From contig JADFSZ010000081.1 of the NCBI GenBank assembly GCA_022560555.1, forward strand, positions 1-7,726: DNA of 7,726 bases. Reading direction: 5' to 3'. This document shows, in pieces, positions 5,970-7,726 of this stretch. Origin of the DNA: JADFSZ01 sp022560555 [NCBI: PVC group bacterium]. Lineage in GTDB: Bacteria > GCA-001730085 > JADFSZ01. Under the pieces are notes generated by a model. The model ran no database searches. It saw nothing but the letters and a program-made list of their open reading frames with translations, and was not told the DNA's origin. Every line of letters begins with the position of its first letter. The first letter of the stretch is position 1. The position numbers were made by a program, and so were the translations under genes.

Positions 5970-6668
5970 TTAAAGTGTCGTGGTAGAAGATACATCAACA
6001 ACGGTTGCGCCGTCCGCGCTGTCCATAAACGTAAAATCATCAACATAGATTATCGCGCCGGTTGCATTGCCCACATCCGGCCCAAAAGCCATCCCGACAT
6101 TGTCTAGTTGGCTAAGATCAATTTTTTTGTTGACTTGATCCAAGGGGATGGCAAATTGCTGCCATTCTGCCGTGATGTTAGATACGGACACTTTCATCTG
6201 GGGCATATAACTCACGGCATGAGCATCGCGAAACAAAATCTCCGCCGACTCTCCTCCGTTTTGTCCTTTGATCCAAAACGTGAAATAGCCATAGCTTGAA
6301 ACATCTCTGCTCTCGACTATTTTCGGCTCTACGGTTAAATCAGTTGTCACACCTAGGTCCATAGCAAAACTCCCCCAATTGCTTGAAGGTTTCGCGCCGG
6401 TTCCATTAACAAGACGAAAGGAAGCGCCGCCGCTATGAACATAGGCCCGATCAAACCCTTCTTGATCTTTGACTTCGCTGTCATAGATCCAGCTGTAGGG
6501 AATACTTGTATTTTCCCAGTCCGGCTCCAGACTTCCGTACACACCCATTTCTCCGCCGAGATTGTTCGGCCAACCTTCAAAATCCGCCAGAACCAATTCA
6601 TCCGCATAGAGAAGATGCGACGCACTCATCACTGCTGCGAACACAAATATTGTCATTATTTTTTTCAT
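5970..6668 (-). CDS. Exported jelly-roll, carbohydrate-binding-like protein (paralogue 1)
   Basis: The 232-residue protein has a clean signal peptide (MKKIMTIFVFAAVMSA... with likely cleavage after YA, residue 22) and then a single beta-sandwich-like domain: VLADFEGWPNNLGGEMG (26-42), YGSLEPDW (44-51), PYSWIYD (57-63), VHSGGASFRLV (77-87), NWGSFAMDLG (97-106), FWIKGQNGGE (131-140), LFRDAHAVSYMPQ (145-157) and IIYVDDFTF (206-214). This opening and closing pattern is that of CBM11/CIA30-type glycan-binding modules, so the suggested role is binding sugar polymers outside the inner membrane. After the domain there is a Ser/Thr/Val-rich tail of about 17 residues that the paralogue lacks. The start is well supported: AAAGGAGAT sits at 6675-6683, about seven bases upstream. 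The strong hairpin after the stop and the good ribosome binding site suggest it is the more highly expressed of the pair, as expected for a binding component. Binding specificity is unknown. Confidence 0.85.
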   Translation of the reverse strand: MKKIMTIFVFAAVMSASHLLYADELVLADFEGWPNNLGGEMGVYGSLEPDWENTSIPYSWIYDSEVKDQEGFDRAYVHSGGASFRLVNGTGAKPSSNWGSFAMDLGVTTDLTVEPKIVESRDVSSYGYFTFWIKGQNGGESAEILFRDAHAVSYMPQMKVSVSNITAEWQQFAIPLDQVNKKIDLSQLDNVGMAFGPDVGNATGAIIYVDDFTFMDSADGATVVDVSSTTTL

Positions 6669-6674
6669 TAATTA

Positions 6675-6683
6675 TCTCCTTTC
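6675..6683 (-). promoter_or_regulatory. Strong ribosome binding site of the 232-residue exported protein gene
   Basis: AAAGGAGAT on the minus strand lies about seven bases before the ATG at 6666-6668. It is the best Shine-Dalgarno match in the window and settles this start. The rest of the gap up to 6798 is AT-rich with a purine-rich tract on the minus strand (about 6755-6782). I saw no convincing -35/-10 pair or hairpin in it. Confidence 0.8.
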
Positions 6684-6798
6684 GTTATGAATGTTTCTAC
6701 AAAATTCCTCTATTTTCTTTCTTTGCGTTTTATGCCTTTGTCTGTATTTGTCATTGTTACAAGCCCTCCTCCCCTTCTTTTTCGGATACATATACAAA

Positions 6799-7149
6799 TC
6801 AATCGTTTTTTTTCTCGTCGGTTTGTTCCTCGTCTTCGACATCACCAATGTCTTCTTCAATGTCTTCAGCAATGTCTTCAGCAATTTTTCTAATTTTTTT
6901 AACCCCGGACTTAACTTTATGGACGCCCTTCTTAATGGCATCAATTTCCGGAGACACATCCAGCCCCGGACCGACGATCACGCTGTCGTCTTCTAAAGTT
7001 TGCACGAGATCCCCGGCGTTATCATGGAGCTTTCGAAGAACAACTATGATCCGCGGAAATTCAGATTCATTTTCCCTAAGAGTTTCCAGCATTTCTTTAA
7101 TTTCAGCCTGCTGGCGTTTAATTTTTGCGATAACAATTTCTCTGTTCAT
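6799..7149 (-). CDS. Small charged helical protein of unknown function, 116 residues
   Basis: I do not recognise this family. The protein has no signal peptide or membrane segment. Residues 1-55 form one or two amphipathic helices with coiled-coil character (KIKRQQAEIKEMLETL near 9-24, then IIVVLRKLHDNAGDLVQTL near 34-52). A short loop with VGPGLDVSPEID follows (59-70), then a basic helix (IKKGVHKVKSGVKKIRKI, 72-89) and a very acidic end (AEDIAEDIEEDIGDVEDEE, 90-108). The sharp split between basic and acidic halves of the C-terminus is striking. The acidic part is encoded by a 12-base tandem repeat (6847-6882). The start at 7149 has a good Shine-Dalgarno (AAAGGGAGA, 7156-7164). It sits between the ABC binding-protein gene and the exported jelly-roll genes and probably shares their transcript. 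Coding status is supported by the ribosome binding site and the gene-like composition. A role as a cytoplasmic adaptor or scaffold would be only a guess. Confidence 0.7.
   Translation of the reverse strand: MNREIVIAKIKRQQAEIKEMLETLRENESEFPRIIVVLRKLHDNAGDLVQTLEDDSVIVGPGLDVSPEIDAIKKGVHKVKSGVKKIRKIAEDIAEDIEEDIGDVEDEEQTDEKKND
6847..6885. repeat. 12-base tandem repeat encoding an acidic AEDI/EEDI run
   Basis: Three units of 12 bases (AATGTCTTCTTC, AATGTCTTCAGC, AATGTCTTCAGC, at 6847, 6859 and 6871) are followed by a partial AAT. On the coding minus strand they give the repeated (A/E)EDI tetrapeptide in the acidic tail of the 116-residue protein. Because the unit is a multiple of three, copy-number change would lengthen or shorten the tail without a frameshift. 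Confidence 0.85.
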
Positions 7150-7155
7150 TTAAGA

Positions 7156-7164
7156 TCTCCCTTT
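7156..7164 (-). promoter_or_regulatory. Ribosome binding site of the 116-residue protein gene
   Basis: AAAGGGAGA on the minus strand lies about seven bases before the ATG at 7147-7149. It supports both the start and the reality of this unfamiliar gene. Confidence 0.7.
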
Positions 7165-7187
7165 CAATCCAAAGCGGCATTCGTTCC

Positions 7188-7264
7188 AAGGTCACAGAGT
7201 CACAAGTCACAGGTGATTCAAAAGCTTTTGGCTCGCCTCTTTTGTCATGTCTCTTTGTGCCCTT
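7188..7264. repeat. Putative repeat element B: long imperfect palindrome in the intergenic region
   Basis: The centre is a perfect 12-base palindrome, CAAAAGCTTTTG (7219-7230). Pairing continues outward from 7211 to 7238 (AGGTGATT against GCTCGCCT) with one mismatch and two G-T wobbles on the plus strand. Outside this, a GTCAC-rich left arm (GTCAC at 7191, 7199 and 7206) is partly complementary to the right arm (7239-7264, ending in CCCTT). No gene fits here. The wobble pairs favour folding of a plus-strand transcript or of single-stranded DNA over the minus-strand mRNA. It could be a MITE/REP-like element. Confidence 0.5.
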
Positions 7265-7295
7265 GTGTCTTTTAGCATTTACGATTTTTATCCAT

Positions 7296-7726
7296 TTACC
7301 GTTCAATGGCTAGCAGCTTATTGGCCTTGATGACGATTTTTCTTACGGCTTCTTCGATGGTTTGCTCTCCCCGAAAAGCCAGTTCTAGTTCGGGTTGAAT
7401 ATAACGTTGTTCGATTTCCTTCCAATTGCCCGCGAACGGACCATAAACAGCATATTTGACAGCTTCATTCAGCATCTTTTTGTTTGCCGGCGGCATAGGG
7501 CTTTTGGCCCAAGCTTCGCCTTCTGCAATGGCTCGGATGGCAGGTTGAGCCAAACCGGCTTCACCCAGCATTTTCTGTTCCAGCGGGCCTGCAAGTAATT
7601 TTAAGACTTCCCACGCGTCCGCGTAATCCTGCACACGACGCTGCTTTATGATCGCGTAACCGGACCCGCCTGTGCCGAAGCGTCTGATCCCAGTGGGTCC
7701 TTTCGGGAACATCACGATATCCCATT
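7296..7726 (-). CDS. Sugar ABC transporter substrate-binding protein, C-terminal part (5' end outside window)
   Basis: The frame is open through the right edge and reads W-D-I-V-M-F-P-K-G-P, so the GTG at 7713-7715 is an internal Val codon, not the start. About 143 C-terminal residues are visible. They match the end of family-1 extracellular solute-binding proteins: a WDIVMFPKGP strand, GTGGSGYAI (the hinge-side strand of the second lobe), then a helix with DYADAWEVLKLLAG and GxAGLAQPAIRAIAE, and a final YIQPELELAFRGEQTIEEAVRKI helix pair. In this family the lipoprotein or periplasmic protein captures sugars or oligosaccharides and delivers them to an ABC permease. Permease genes do not follow; the next gene encodes the 116-residue protein. 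If they exist they are upstream, beyond the window, or elsewhere. The stop at 7296-7298 is followed by heptamers and repeat element B. The family call is strong, but the ligand is unknown. Confidence 0.88.
   Translation of the reverse strand, partial: WDIVMFPKGPTGIRRFGTGGSGYAIIKQRRVQDYADAWEVLKLLAGPLEQKMLGEAGLAQPAIRAIAEGEAWAKSPMPPANKKMLNEAVKYAVYGPFAGNWKEIEQRYIQPELELAFRGEQTIEEAVRKIVIKANKLLAIER

Noticed and set aside
6506-7153. Plus-strand open frame of 215 codons
   Set aside because: It lies opposite the 232- and 116-residue genes, gives a low-complexity Ser/Phe-rich product with no family match, and has no ribosome binding site; both minus-strand genes have strong ones.

Overview
The window looks like genomic DNA from an uncultured Gram-negative bacterium that degrades or rebuilds glycans. 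Three things point that way: signal peptides for export across an inner membrane, a type IX secretion (T9SS, Por-type) sorting tail on the plus-strand gene, and a minus-strand block with a sugar-ABC binding protein, carbohydrate-binding-like proteins, an alpha/alpha-barrel glycosidase-like protein and ROK regulators. T9SS tails are typical of the Bacteroidota/FCB group and some candidate phyla. The minus-strand proteins and the CT-rich intergenic repeats remind me of Omnitrophota-type genomes. This placement is an impression and was not tested by any search.

Layout: the first ~690 bases hold the 3' end of a plus-strand secreted-protein gene. Everything else supported as coding is on the minus strand. 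In order of transcription, from the right edge: the C-terminal end of a family-1 sugar-ABC substrate-binding protein (cut by the window edge); a 116-residue charged helical protein; two paralogous exported jelly-roll-like proteins (232 and 223 residues); a 640-residue membrane-anchored six-hairpin glycosidase-like protein with a C-terminal beta-sandwich; a full-length ROK regulator (406 residues) starting inside the stop codon of the glycosidase gene (ATGA overlap); a second, truncated ROK paralogue (244 residues); and an AT-rich orphan gene (138 residues) that overlaps the truncated ROK gene at one end and the T9SS gene at the other.

How it may work together: the exported jelly-roll proteins would bind glycan in the periplasm or at the surface, the anchored barrel enzyme would cleave it, the ABC binding protein would collect the released sugar, and the ROK proteins would sense a sugar and control the block. 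This is inferred from family and gene order. No substrate can be named.

Odd points: two intergenic regions (about 5022-5217 and 7188-7300) share an arrangement of heptamer repeats, a CT-rich tract and a foldable core, suggesting a dispersed repeat family. The second ROK gene matches its neighbour without gaps for ~171 residues and then diverges exactly where GC falls from about 44% to about 30%, suggesting a recombination junction near 1300. The full-length ROK lacks the zinc-binding cysteines and the nearby histidine of classical ROK kinases. No rRNA, tRNA, CRISPR array, transposase or replication origin was seen. The untranslated stretches are all under 250 bases.
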